Of a stretch of 64,000 nt of DNA, positions 21,103 through 31,939 are shown in pieces (within the stretch, counting starts at the first letter, position 1; every line of letters starts with the position of its first letter). Location: assembly GCA_017654935.2 (NCBI GenBank), contig CM065699.1:5927193-5991192 (forward strand), in the 5' to 3' direction. The position numbers were made by a program, and so were the translations under genes. The stretch is from Phymorhynchus buccinoides (Eukaryota > Mollusca > Gastropoda > Neogastropoda > Raphitomidae). The notes under the pieces were generated by a model. The model was given only the letters and a program-made list of their open reading frames with translations. It searched no databases and was not told the DNA's origin.

Positions 21103-21218
21103 AGACAATAACAATAAGAACCAGAAAAAACAACAGCAGCAATAACAACATGAACAACATCAAGAAAAACAACAACAATGTACCAAGACAATGATTAGGT
21201 CCTACACTAAAAACAAAA
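21103..21218 (+). repeat. Left 116-bp direct repeat around MULE
   Basis: The segment AGACAATAACAATAAGAACC through AAACAAAA recurs at 24096-24208 with one 3-base deletion. The two copies flank the transposase. Confidence 0.9.
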
Positions 21219-21236
21219 GGCTACCATGTATTGCTC

Positions 21237-21520
21237 CACCAAATTAGATGATTACAGCACCAGAAACATTTTCTTGACCATCAAATTAAGTAGAACAAAA
21301 ACCAAAACAAAAATTATCCAGCACCAAATAAATTATTTAGAAATCAAATGAAATGTCCCACCACCAAATTAGATGGTTCATCACCAACTAACATATTCTA
21401 TCACCAGAAAATGTAGTTGAACACCAGTAAAATTATATCACCACCAGAAGTATTGCTCACAGCACCAAAGTAAGTACACTGAGCATCAGAATACATACAA
21501 TTGGGCTCCAAAAACAATGA
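21237..21520 (+). repeat. Degenerate 20-21-bp tandem array
   Basis: CACCA(A/G)A or close variants start at 21237, 21258, 21278, ~21300, 21322, ~21343, 21362, 21382, 21402, 21422, 21442, 21463 and 21484. The spacing stays at 19-22 bases although the rest of each unit has diverged. It lies just 5' of the MULE coding region. Confidence 0.75.
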
Positions 21521-21820
21521 TTGATCAGTACTCAGTGTTACTGGTCTTTAAGTGAAAGAAGTTCTGAGCTGAGATCACATATGTATAACCAATCTGATCA
21601 CATTTCAACTGCATCCAGCTGCCACTAAAAGAGACAAAAATGGAAGAAGAGTTTGAAACTACTGACCCTTTCTCTGAGCCGCAGCATGACTCGACAAATG
21701 AAGACACACCGCCACCAAAGAGAAGGAGAGGAGATGGGAAGAACTGTACTAAACTGAATGACTTTCCAACAAAGGACCAGGCACAAGAGTTTGTTACGAA
21801 GGTGAGAATCATCATGAAGA

Positions 21821-22065
21821 ATGAATGAATGATGCTGATAATAATGAATGAATGAATGCATGATGATGATGATAAAGAATTAATCATTGATGATGGTGAT
21901 GATGGTGCACAATGGTGATATTTACTGATGATGATTATGGTGTTACTGCATCTGGTGGTGAATTGATGATGATGATGATGTTGATGCTGCTGCTGCTGCT
22001 GATGATGACGATGATGGGGAAAATGGGGATGATGATGATGATGATGTTGATGACGATTTACTGCT
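21821..22065. repeat. GAT/GAATGA-rich intron of the MULE
   Basis: ATGATGATG and GAATGAATGA simple repeats fill most of the transposase intron. Confidence 0.8.
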
Positions 22066-22645
22066 ACAAAGAACCATTGTTTTGTTTCAGGATGACTGGG
22101 CCATCTCCAAAACCCACAAGACGTCTGAAGGGAGGAAAGTATACTACAAGTGTAGCAAATGAACCGGGTGCCCAGCAGAGGTATTCCTGCTCTACAAAGC
22201 TGGGGATGATGGCGCTGCCATGTTTTCAACTGGGGTACACGAGCACTCAACAAACCCAGGAGCACCGACTCGTGGTATTCACCCAAAGACCAAAGAAACT
22301 ATAGATGCACTGTTCAGTGATGGAGTCCGAAAGCCAAGATTAATTCTTGTGGCTTTGCGCAACAGGGGTTGTGCAAACCTCCCTTCAAAATCCCAGCTGG
22401 CAAACTATCTTATTTCCCTTAGAAACCGAGAATACGGAAAACACACAATTTCCCTTGGTGGCTTGAGTGCATGAACAGAAGCGCGAAAAACAGTCCCAGA
22501 TGATGAAAATCAACCCTTTGTGTGTGGGTTTGAGTGTTCCTTTGGACACACGAATGCTAGCTCCAAAGAGGCTGCTTTTTTCAGATCGTGCATTACAACA
22601 ACGCGTCTCTTGATACTTGGAGCAGACACAAAGAACGTTCATGCA

Positions 22646-23101
22646 GATGCAACATACAAATTGATATGGCAGGGTCTTCCAGTTCTGATCTTGGGGTGTA
22701 CAGATGCAACATACAAATTGATATGGCAGGGTCTTCCAGTTCTGATCTTGGGGTGTACAGATGCAACATACAAATTGATATGGCAGGGTCTTCCAGTTCT
22801 GATCTTGGGGTGTACAGATGCAACATACAAATTGATATGGCAGGGTTATCCGGTTCTGATCTTGGGGTGTACAGATGCAACATACAAATTGATATGGCAG
22901 GGTTATCCAGTTCTGATCTTGGGGTGTACAGATACAACATACAAACTGATATGGCAGGGTCTTCCAGTTCTGATCTTGGGGTATACAGATGCAACATACA
23001 AATTGATATGGCAGGGTCTTCCAGTTCTGATCTTGGGGTGTACAGATGCAACATACAAACTGATATGGCAGGGTTATCCAGTTCTGATCTTGGGGTGTAC
23101 A
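22646..23101 (+). repeat. 57-bp x 8 in-frame repeat in transposase
   Basis: Eight units of exactly 57 bp (19 codons, DATYKLIWQGLPVLILGCT and variants) run from 22646 to 23101 in the transposase frame. Single-base variants (LP/YP, CT/YT) allow units to be told apart. Family MULEs have one copy. Confidence 0.95.
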
Positions 23102-24095
23102 GATGCTAATCGAAAGCTTCATCCACTGGGACTGGCCATCACAATGAATGAAGCGAAGGAAGCTTTCCAGTGTTTGTTTTCTTCCATTGCCCAAGGTGTC
23201 AGCCTCGTCACTTCAGATAACCTTGCTGATGCTGCTGCAGCCATCAAGAACGGCTACACGTCTGCCTTGGGGCATGAACCGAAGAGGACCATAACCTGCT
23301 GGGCGCATGTGATCATGAATGATGATCGACATCTTTTGAGAATCAAAGACAAGGCTACTCGGCAGGCTATCTGTGAATACATCTACCAGTTGCAGCTTTG
23401 CCCAGATGAAGATGCCTTTTACCACGCAACCGCACTCTTTGTAGCCAAGTGGGAAGCTTCTGAGAAAGATGGCTTGGCTTCATTCTTGGAGTAATTCCAG
23501 GGTTCATGGCTTGATCGCAATGCAACTTGGTACGAAGGATATGCGCCAGGATTTCCATCCACTAACACTAGTCGAGAGGCTCTTAACCAGACAATCAAGT
23601 GACAGAACACCTTTCGTGAGCGGCTGGACTTATCAAGAGTTCTGGCTGTCGTAGAACATGATATTGTCCTGAACTGGTCAATGACAGGGATTACTCACAG
23701 CCAGAATACACCCAAGTTGTTAAATAACCCGATCGAACCCTTGCAGCCGTGACGTCTGCATACCAGTGGGCTACTTCAAAGACAGAGTCATTGAAGAGTG
23801 GCCAGATCGTGTATGTTGCATCTGAGTCACTGAACTCAAGCTTGAAAACTGCCATCAAGAATCAGCAACAGCAGTTCCAGGCAGCTTCGTGGGCTTCTTT
23901 TGACGAGTACGAAGACTGCCGGAATTCAGTGTGGAAGCTCACTATGACTAATGACAAATTACACTGCAACTGCCCTGTGTTCATGAGGTCCAATGTCTGC
24001 AAACATTCCCTTGGAATGGAGATTCGACTGTCCATCTCTGAACCACCTGCTGAAGCAAAGAGCGTGCCTCTAGGACAGAAAAGGAAGAGAGGAAG

Positions 24096-24208
24096 AGACA
24101 ATAACAATAAGAACCAGAAAAAACAACGACAATAACAACATGAACAACATCAAGAAAAACAACAACAATGTACCAAGACAATGATTAGGTCCTACACTAA
24201 AAACAAAA
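24096..24208 (+). repeat. Right 113-bp direct repeat around MULE
   Basis: Copy of 21103-21218. The last transposase frame runs into it and stops there (NNNKNQKKQRQ). Confidence 0.9.
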
Positions 24209-24571
24209 TAGGCCACGTAAAACGTTTAAGTTCAAGTAACAATTCTGAACATTGTGCAAGTGAAAAATATTGTAAGCAGAAACAACTGGGCATAGCGAAT
24301 GGTACTGCTGTACAACAGCATTTACAAGTAAGATGACATCTGATTTAGATGATATCAAACTTGTCCCATAAGACGATCACACAAGAATTGTATTGATACA
24401 GACCAACGGCCTCATAGAAACAAAAAGGCAAGTCACATGGTAGTTGAATTATTCATATAAAGCCACAGGTAGCATACTAGAAACCAGGTGGTACCAAAAA
24501 AAAAAGAATGGGTCATGTGAACCCGTACCTTTCAGGAGTGATTCGTAAGGGGGGGAGGGGGGTGTTTCCGC
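24209..24571. other. No recognised feature
   Basis: Unique AT-rich sequence. CAACGGCCTC... to TAGAAACCAGGTGGTAC shares a phrase with 19860 (ACCAGGTGGTACAAATG), a minor dispersed match. Confidence 0.4.
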
Positions 24572-24793
24572 CAGGGCTCCAGGGAGCTGCGTAGGTTCAA
24601 GGTTAAGGTTAAGGAGCAGTGCCCTTTGGGGGGCCCAGGGGGCCAAGCCCCCGAAAAATGGTGAAATTTAGTCATTTATTAAGTAAAAAATCGAGTCATT
24701 TTCTTACTTATCAATCTTGTATAAGGTACATGCTTGGGGCTGAAGGGGGGGGGGGGTCCGAAAACCAGCAACCCCCCCTAGATCCGGCCCTGG
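24572..24793. mobile_element. Short hAT-like element
   Basis: The right end ATCCGGCCCTGG resembles that of 6962-7578. The left end CCAGGGCTCCAGG is a poorer inverted match. G-run and C-run sub-ends are present. Confidence 0.4.
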
Positions 24794-24805
24794 AAAAGTT
24801 ATAAC

Positions 24806-25342
24806 TACCGTAATTTACGGCCCATAAGGCGACACAGCGCATAAGGCGCACCCCCTGCTTTAAAAAAAAAATTCGTAATTTGAACAAAGATAGGGCGCAT
24901 ACACCCGATAAGGAGCAAATAAACCAAAGAAATCAAAAAAAGGAAGAACGAAACGATCAGCGAAAGTAACATCATTACAGGGCCAGTGACGGAAGTGGAA
25001 GCCTAACAAACAAAGATACAATGGAAATCTTCACAAACAAGAAACGGGGTGTGAAAAACATGGAGCACAAAGTCCATGATCAGCAGCAACTCACTTTATT
25101 TAGTCCTCCTCTGCCACAGAGAATCCTGAAAAATTAGACTCTTCAGTGTCTAAAGTGCAATGTGAGTGAACTGTTGTCGGTTTGTTGTGGAAGCTACCAG
25201 AGCATGGTGAGTTGTTCATTTCAACTCTCGACCCCCTTACTTTTTTCTGTTTAGAGCATAGAAAGGGCGCATGCGCCGGATTGGGCACAGGGGTCAAAGT
25301 TCAGTAAAAACGTTGCGCCTAATAGGCCGTAAATTACGATAC
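24806..25342. mobile_element. Non-autonomous TIR element
   Basis: Inverted ends of about 25 bp: TACCGTAATTTACGGCC at 24806 and GGCCGTAAATTACGATA ending near 25341, each next to AT-AAGGCG/CGCCTAAT. No transposase. The superfamily is not assigned. Confidence 0.75.
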
Positions 25343-25345
25343 TAT

Positions 25346-25655
25346 TATGGTATTAGGCATTAGGTATTTAGGTACTTTATAGTCACAGAGGCGTCTCTGT
25401 GAAATTCGGGTTGCTCACACCTGGAGAGCGCGTCGCAGCCAGAGGCGCGCCACCCAATTTTTATTTTAATTTTTTTTTTTTGGGGGGGGGCATGCGATTT
25501 TTTGTCACTGATGAGGGAGGGGGGGGGGGGGGGGGGGTAAATTTTTGACCAAATGACAACTTTTTCGTTGCCACTGGGTTTAACGTATGCTAAGTGCATG
25601 GGCACACGGGACCTTAGTTTATCGTCTCATCCGAAAGACTCCACGTTCAGACGCA
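25346..25655 (-). mobile_element. SINE copy without tRNA head
   Basis: It matches 1998-2280 over the central and tail domains (GCACTTAGCATACG, GGCGCGCCTCTGGCTGCGA on the minus strand). A long G-run interrupts it at 25519-25538. The 5' head is missing. Confidence 0.75.
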
Positions 25656-25765
25656 TGAACCATATCTTTGTAATGTGTAGTGTACAATCGGATAATTACA
25701 TCGAAAAACAACACACTTATATGAGTGCTCCTTCTTTAGTGTAAAAGAACAACAGGTGAACCTAC

Positions 25766-25891
25766 TGCAGGCTTTATTCTCATGAAAATATCCGCTCTGG
25801 CAGCCGCACTTGGAGTTCTGACACTCCGAGCGCTCTGTGACGCACACGCCCCCTTGTCCACAGGCCGAGCCCAGCCCAGACTGATGAGGCC
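25766..25891 (-). CDS. EGF-like six-Cys exon (block 1)
   Basis: A 126-nt exon, phase 1-1, with acceptor GCCAG at 25892-25896 and donor GTAGGT starting at 25765. It encodes PHQSGLGSACGQGGVC and CGCQSGYFHENKAC, spacing C-x5-C-x6-C-x4-C-x-C-x10-C. It is closest to exon 6759. The acceptor plus the first 35-40 nt are copied six more times upstream (25957-26640), but only this copy has a full exon and donor. Confidence 0.85.
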
Positions 25892-26690
25892 CTGGCACCA
25901 AACAAAACATTCCCTTCACAATGCACATATTTCAGCTTCAATAGTTCCCTTGACCACAGGCCGAGCCCAGCCCAGTCTGATGAGGCCCTGGCACCAAACA
26001 AAACATTCCCTTCACAATGCACATATTTCAGCTTCAATAGTTCCCTTGAATGCAGGCCGAGCCCAGCCCAGTCTGATGAGGCCCTGGCACCAAACAAAAC
26101 ATTCCCTTCATAATACACATATTTCAGCTTCAATAGTTCCCTTGGTTTAAATACATTTTTTATTAAGTTCGACAGGACATATACATAAATACATTAACGA
26201 AGGAATGAGGAACAACAAGCTTCGAGCTTATAGCGTGCTCACTATCAACATGAATATTACATATTATGAGGACTGTTGAAAACATATAAGATATATTAGT
26301 AGTCAAATAGTTCACTTGAACGCAGGCTGAGCCCAGCCCAGACTGATGAGGCCCTGGCATCAAACAGAACATTCCCTTCACAATACACATATTTCAGCTT
26401 CAATAGTTCCCTTGACCTCGCCCAGCCCAGATTGAAGAGGCCCTGGCATCAAGCAAAACATTCCCTTCATAATACACATATTTCAGCTTCAATAGTTCCC
26501 TTGACCACAGGCCGAGCCCAACCCAGACTGATGAGGCCCTGGCACCAACCAAAACATACCCTTCATAATACACATATTTCAGCTTTAAATAGTTCGCTTG
26601 ACTGCAGGCTGAGCCCAGCCCAGACTGATGAGGCCCTGGCATCAAACATAACATTCTCTGCATAAGAGACAGCTCTTTCATTCGTCAAAA
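25892..26690 (-). repeat. 96-bp tandem copies of acceptor plus exon start
   Basis: CAGGC(C/T)GAGCCCA begins at 25861 (real exon), 25957, 26053, 26323, 26508 and 26605, with one decayed unit near 26413; the period is about 96. Each unit holds the GCCAG acceptor, the codons for PHQSGLG, and intron sequence (CACATATTTCAGCTTCAA). None has the cysteine-rich remainder or a donor. Confidence 0.85.
26145..26310 (-). mobile_element. Insertion within the 96-bp array
   Basis: It interrupts the array. CAACAAGCTTCGAGCTTATAG at 26213 resembles CAACAAGCCTTCGGCTTATAT at 7225 within the hAT-like element region, so a dispersed repeat is present in two copies. The type is not assigned. Confidence 0.45.
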
Positions 26691-27227
26691 GTTCCCTTAC
26701 TATCTAGAAGTTATGTCAAACTTCTATGTATTTCTATTTTTGACAATCATTACTTTCTTAAATCGAATTTTCTGCCATATTATCCCATTCTTTAGCACTT
26801 ATATTATTCTTATAAACTTTTTATGATCTTTTTCTATTTTGAGTTACTCCTAAATTGGTATGGGTTGGCTGAGGGAAGCAACTAGATAAAGAAACTAATA
26901 AATTGGCACTTACGTATCAATCCATCATTTGTATATGCATCAATCCAGAAGATCAAAGTATTTTCAATAACAACCCATTTTGAGTAAAATTGTTCAATGG
27001 TAAGTAAAAGCAATTGCAGTTTCAATCTCATCATCTGGACAAAATGCTTTTCATTCACATTTGTATTCAGAATTTTGGGAAATCTATGACAGCTTTTAAT
27101 GCAACTGTTAAGACAGAAAAGACACACACTTGACAAAATAGATGGTTTAAAGATTATTAACATTTTGTATAAAGAAAATGTAATGCAGATTTTCTTTCTC
27201 AAAAGTAGGCTGCTACTATCAGTTTTT
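26691..27227. other. Intron conserved with blocks 2 and 3
   Basis: 26765-26895 matches 16985-17117. 27010-27075 (CATCTGGACAAAATGC) matches 8725-8780. No gene. Confidence 0.7.
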
Positions 27228-27351
27228 CTGATTTTGGAGTGAGATATTGCTTTTATCCTATCTCAAGAGGCTTGCTGTTTACTCTGACCTCGTGTGATAA
27301 ACAGCAAGCCTCTTGAGATAGGATAAAAGCAATATTTCACTCCAAAATCAG
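27228..27351. repeat. 54-bp near-perfect inverted repeat
   Basis: Arms 27228-27281 and 27298-27351 differ at one position and are separated by 16 bases. Core arm sequence: ATCCTATCTCAAGAGGCTTG. Confidence 0.95.
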
Positions 27352-29008
27352 AATAATGGATATATCTGATCAACAGACAAGCAAGAAAAAGAAACAGGTT
27401 CAGATCTGCAGCGAAATGAAAACGCATCCATTTGTCACAACAGTGGTGGCAGCACACACACTGTAATACGCATTCTTGCGCAAAGAATATAGTTCAACAA
27501 AATAGAAAATGTTAACACAGATGCACTTCATATGAAGTGTAACTAAACGTAACGTTTAAAGATAATCACAAACAGAAGCAACAAACTGAAACACTAACGA
27601 CAATTGCTGTTATTTTAACTTGTAGACGCCAACAATAAAACGTAAACACTTAACGAGAGTGAGTCAATTTCAGCACACCGTGAAAAAGAGGGGAGTCAGT
27701 TTGACAAGAACGATCACAGGCCCCGAAAACACGTTTCTTTTTTCTTCTTTTTTTAACGAAGGTGTGGTAGCTCTTCGCACAAGTTCAGTTGGCTCATTTT
27801 TATTTCTGGACTGAAGATGAATTCGTGCTGTTTTGCGACAGTACTGCGTCTACATTATCAACATGGACTCTCCCTGTGACAAAATTGCATAGCTCGAATC
27901 GTCTGCTAATATCGACGCGGTCATGGAGTTGAGTAGCCTAGGCCTAGATCCACGGCTAGACGTTTCAAGTGGCACGCACAGAATGGTTTGTGTAGATCTG
28001 TGACAGCTGGTACTGTTGATTCAGTCGAACCTTGAATCTTCGTTGTGTGCCAGCATTGAATGTTGTCGTCAGTGCTGAATGAATCCTAGGGGTAGCTCTG
28101 CACAGCTTGTCAAATTCTGGGTTTGGTAGGAACAGCTCGCGTTGACAAGACGGTAATGATATGTCAAGATATATAACTGTGACATCAAGTTTCTAATAGC
28201 AACGGTGTATTCTTACACCTTTTCTCACGCGCGTTTACACTAAGCCTATGGGTTAATATATGCAAATCATATCTCTGGATATTGTTTTATATCCCACGCT
28301 TGGCAGGCCTCTTTGGCTCTACTTGTACATCAGTATATAATATTTTGTCCTCCAATATTTCAAGACATTTTGAAAAAACTAAACAACACTATTATAACGT
28401 TTTATGCGTTTTTAGCACACAAATAAAAATTCTGAAGTTATAATATGTTTATGAAAAGTATTATTGACAAAATCAGTGAGTTGTGTTTCTTAGCCTACAT
28501 TTAAGAATTTTTGCTTTGCTGTTGTTGTTTGACAGTGAAATGTAAGAGACTGGTACTGATATTTGAGTGATTTCGCACACATAGATGTAAAGATACATAT
28601 AAATTGACAATGTGTTGAAAGTTATTTTCTACATTTTGCTGGTGATCATGGCATACACCTCACATGTAAAGATCTGTGGTAAATGTAATTAAAAAAACCA
28701 TTTCACTTTTGTAAACGAAAGAAATTCGATTTTAGACAAAGACGCAGCTTTGCTAGTCCAGACAACATTTTCTCATTGGAAACGTTTACTGCGACACACC
28801 ATCTTGCCTTGTTTGGGATAGGGATAAGGCTACGACTAAGTAAGTTTTTCTTTTTTTCATGAAACGGTAAAAACAAGACGTTAAGAGTGACATCCAATAA
28901 CTTTGAGTGTGCTGGTATGTGTGTGTGTGTGTGTTTGGGGGGGGGGGGGGGGGCGAATTCGCCTGTGTTTGATACAGAATTCCTTTTCAATGGAACAGAA
29001 CCACTCAC
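27352..29008. other. Intron, mostly unique
   Basis: 28795-28900 matches 17527-17600. GT and G runs lie at 28918-28953. No exon with splice sites and cysteine spacing was found in the rest. Confidence 0.55.
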
Positions 29009-29099
29009 TACATTCCTGGTTCACTTCATCGTACTGTGCCTTGCATTGACACGTGCTGCTCGTACAGGTGGCGCCACTGGGGCAATTGCTTGCTGATGT
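29009..29099 (-). CDS. Six-Cys EB/EGF exon, 114-nt type, cut by gap (block 1)
   Basis: The visible 91 nt encode NCPSGATCTSSTC and QCKAQYDEVNQEC with donor GTGAGT starting at 29008. By comparison with 9013 and 18061 the exon should be 114 nt and begin near 29122, inside the run of N. The first cysteine is not visible. It opens block 1. Confidence 0.8.
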
Positions 29100-29599
29100 N
29101 NNNNNNNNNNNNNNNNNNNNNNNNNNNNNNNNNNNNNNNNNNNNNNNNNNNNNNNNNNNNNNNNNNNNNNNNNNNNNNNNNNNNNNNNNNNNNNNNNNNN
29201 NNNNNNNNNNNNNNNNNNNNNNNNNNNNNNNNNNNNNNNNNNNNNNNNNNNNNNNNNNNNNNNNNNNNNNNNNNNNNNNNNNNNNNNNNNNNNNNNNNNN
29301 NNNNNNNNNNNNNNNNNNNNNNNNNNNNNNNNNNNNNNNNNNNNNNNNNNNNNNNNNNNNNNNNNNNNNNNNNNNNNNNNNNNNNNNNNNNNNNNNNNNN
29401 NNNNNNNNNNNNNNNNNNNNNNNNNNNNNNNNNNNNNNNNNNNNNNNNNNNNNNNNNNNNNNNNNNNNNNNNNNNNNNNNNNNNNNNNNNNNNNNNNNNN
29501 NNNNNNNNNNNNNNNNNNNNNNNNNNNNNNNNNNNNNNNNNNNNNNNNNNNNNNNNNNNNNNNNNNNNNNNNNNNNNNNNNNNNNNNNNNNNNNNNNNN
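29100..29599. other. Assembly gap (500 N)
   Basis: Exactly 500 undetermined bases, probably a placeholder length. It hides the start of an exon. Confidence 0.98.
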
Positions 29600-29609
29600 A
29601 AGTATTCCA

Positions 29610-29715
29610 CTTAATAGAATAAAGCCTTTTTGGTCAACTACCCGTAACCTTTTTTCCATGCCTATATTCACCTGACATTGATATGCATCAACATGTTGGG
29701 ATTCAGCTAGTAAAA
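29610..29715 (-). repeat. Dispersed repeat, copy 1
   Basis: CATGCCTATATTCA and ATCAACATGTTGGGATTCAG match 57650-57705. The function is unknown. Confidence 0.6.
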
Positions 29716-29949
29716 ACACACTCAAACACGGTGAAGATTATATAAACGTCTCCTAAACTAATACTCCTTAATATCGTTGCTCGCGCTTGGTAAAACCATG
29801 GCTATAAGGATCAACATTCTACACCACTTGATTTGAAATGTCCGAACTAAACAAGGTACCCCTTAGTACAAGATCATAAATAATTAGTACCAGATCTCTA
29901 TTACTAATTTAAACGTCCATGCATTCGAAGCAAAAACCAAATTAATAAT

Positions 29950-30395
29950 GCCCCGCCGCCCCAGAACAGATCTATATAAGCATCCCTTACAGTACTCAGG
30001 TGGTAAACTGTGAAACGACATCCCATGAGAATTTCAAAATAAAACTAGCCGTATCTTCGTTCGCAAATCTTATCAACAAGATACATAAATGGACATTCTT
30101 GTCCCCACTACATTTATGTTAATGAGTTTTAACTGCAATTATTCACTAGCCAAGATTCTTTGTAATTTGTATGTCTCATCGTATATCTGCTTAACTGTCC
30201 AATTTGATTCTCTGTCATGTATTATCATGTGCCAATTTTTGTTTCATTTTCTTGACTTGATTGTTTTTATGTCATTTTGCATTTGCCTTATGTGCATGGT
30301 TTGATGTGTAGTGATAGGCCGGTGGTAAAAGAAGCTATTGTAGCTTATTCCTTTTTACCCTTCAATAAACATTCGTATTCGTTAAAAAATTCGTA
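29950..30395 (+). pseudogene. LINE ORF2 C-terminus and 3' UTR
   Basis: RPRTDLYKHPLQYSGGKL followed by stops and NDIP fits the P-R-T-D-L-x-K...YSGGKLWN-x-(I/L)P block near the end of several LINE ORF2 proteins. It is more broken than the similar 47480 fragment. The segment ends near 30395 at TTCAATAAACATTCGTATTCG, adjacent to CT-rich DNA. Confidence 0.5.
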
Positions 30396-30495
30396 TCCTT
30401 CTCTCTCTCATCTCTCTCTCGGCTCGTTATCACTCCTCTCTCTCTCTTCTCTCTCTCTCTCTCTCTCCTCTCTCTTGTGACTGTCTCTCTCTCTA
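30396..30495. repeat. CT-rich tract
   Basis: Interrupted CT dinucleotides adjoining the LINE-like end. Confidence 0.8.
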
Positions 30496-31939
30496 ATGTG
30501 CACACGTGGCATATGTGTATTGTGGTAATCATAGCGTGGTGGCATTTGTATGTATGTTGTGTTTGTGTGCGGTATCGCAAGGGTTTCACTCTATATATTT
30601 TGCAATGAGGCAAATTGGCTATGTGCACCCTTCCTCTGGCTAGTCCACATTTTACAAGCATTCCTTCTTAGAACACATGCACTTGATTTGCGTTCACTGA
30701 TACCAGACCAAGTCAACTGAGATATGCCCAAAGAGTGCCTTCGACGAACGCTCAAGCATCTTCAACTTCTAGATTTCCTTCCCCCTTCACCATACTTCCA
30801 CATTGAGATAGGGAAAATTCACAGGGGCTAATAAGACACTTTAGTGGTGGGAAACCATTCCAACTCTACAATAGTGTCCTTTTTTCTTGCAAGGGGCCCA
30901 AGTAATTGCAACAGTGTGCCGTTGCGTTTGTCGTCATAACATAGGGGGGGATCGGGTACCAGTGCCTGGACAGCCAATCCACGTGCTTTGGTTTAAGAGA
31001 GAGAGCAGTGTATCATGTGTGTTGCGTAGAGTAAAGAAGAAAGAACTGGCACCATGTGTTTTTGTGTAGAGTAAAGAGAGATAACAGTGTACCATGTGTG
31101 TTGTGTCAAGTAAGAGGAGAGAGAACAGTGTACCATGTGTGTTTGTAGAGTAAAGAGAAAAATACAGAAGAGTGACTGATGATATAGTAGTTATGTTTAA
31201 AATCTACTGTGACAACTCTCCTCTCTGGGAGTAAAATTAGGCAGTAGTAAGGTTTACAGGGAGTAAAAAAACAGCACAATATTTGCTTAATAATGTTTGC
31301 TGCTATTGCTGCTTTCTGGTGTTCCATTTACTGAATGGTGTCTTACCTGCAGCTCCAAAACGGATCTTTTTGCTTTGATTTACATTGGATCAGACTGACA
31401 TAATGAAGACATCGAATACCGGTTTTGTAGATCAGCTTTCCACATAATGTTCCCCAATCAAATTGCTGGATGCTTTTCTGCCAGACTCATTTTCATATCT
31501 CCCCGTGCTCCTGTGACAGTTGATCTCAATTAGTGTGGTTCATCTATGCAGTAGCCCTACCTCCCTTTTATGATACGTCAGTCTCAATACCCTGCACGTG
31601 TGGTAATGGCGGATGAGACATGACAGGTCGCTGACACCGCTTTTCCTAGGTTCCATGGTGTATCATGTTAGGAGTCTAATTGCCATTGTCTTCAGCTGCG
31701 GACAATACGTGTTCAGTCTCACCCGCACACTGTATCCATATGATGTCTTTGTATTATACGGGGTGGGTGTTGGGTTGGCACTGTGGTCGTCCTGACTCTG
31801 GGCGATGTCTGGTTTAACATTGTTCACTATCTGTGATATCACCTGTGCCTATATTGCGATCAAATATTCTCCTTTCAAACGGTTATGCGCTATTCGTAGC
31901 CGGGAGATAGTGGAGTCTATCACTGAGAATTACCCTTGA
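30496..31939. other. Unassigned; 40-bp x 4 repeat at 30998-31155
   Basis: CATGTGTG-containing units recur at 31014, 31053, 31093 and 31134 with AGAGTAAAGAGAGA between them. No gene is supported in the rest. Confidence 0.6.

Larger units (their letters stand above)
21640..24135 (+). pseudogene. Decayed MULE (Mutator-like) transposase
   Basis: Exon 1 runs 21640-21801 (MEEEFETT start, KRRR basic patch). Intron 21802-22090 has a GTGAG donor, a TTTCAG acceptor and phase 0. Exon 2 starts DDWAISKTHKTSEGRKVYYK and has a cysteine/histidine motif ending GVHEHS, resembling a FLYWCH/WRKY-like DNA-binding finger. The MULE catalytic region has HADATYKLIWQG (first Asp), VTSDNLADAAAAI and CWAH. Near the end is a SWIM-type zinc finger, C-N-C-P...C-K-H at about 23968-24006. 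In-frame stops lie at 22160, 22472, 23492, 23600 and 23750, and the last part is in another frame. It transposed DNA when intact and is not functional now. The first catalytic segment is repeated eightfold. Confidence 0.88.

Noticed and set aside
22593..23194. ORFs opposite the MULE repeat (SICMLHLYTPRSE repeats)
   Set aside because: Shadow frames of the 57-bp in-frame repeat.
29021..29725. ORFs across the N gap
   Set aside because: Most codons are undetermined.
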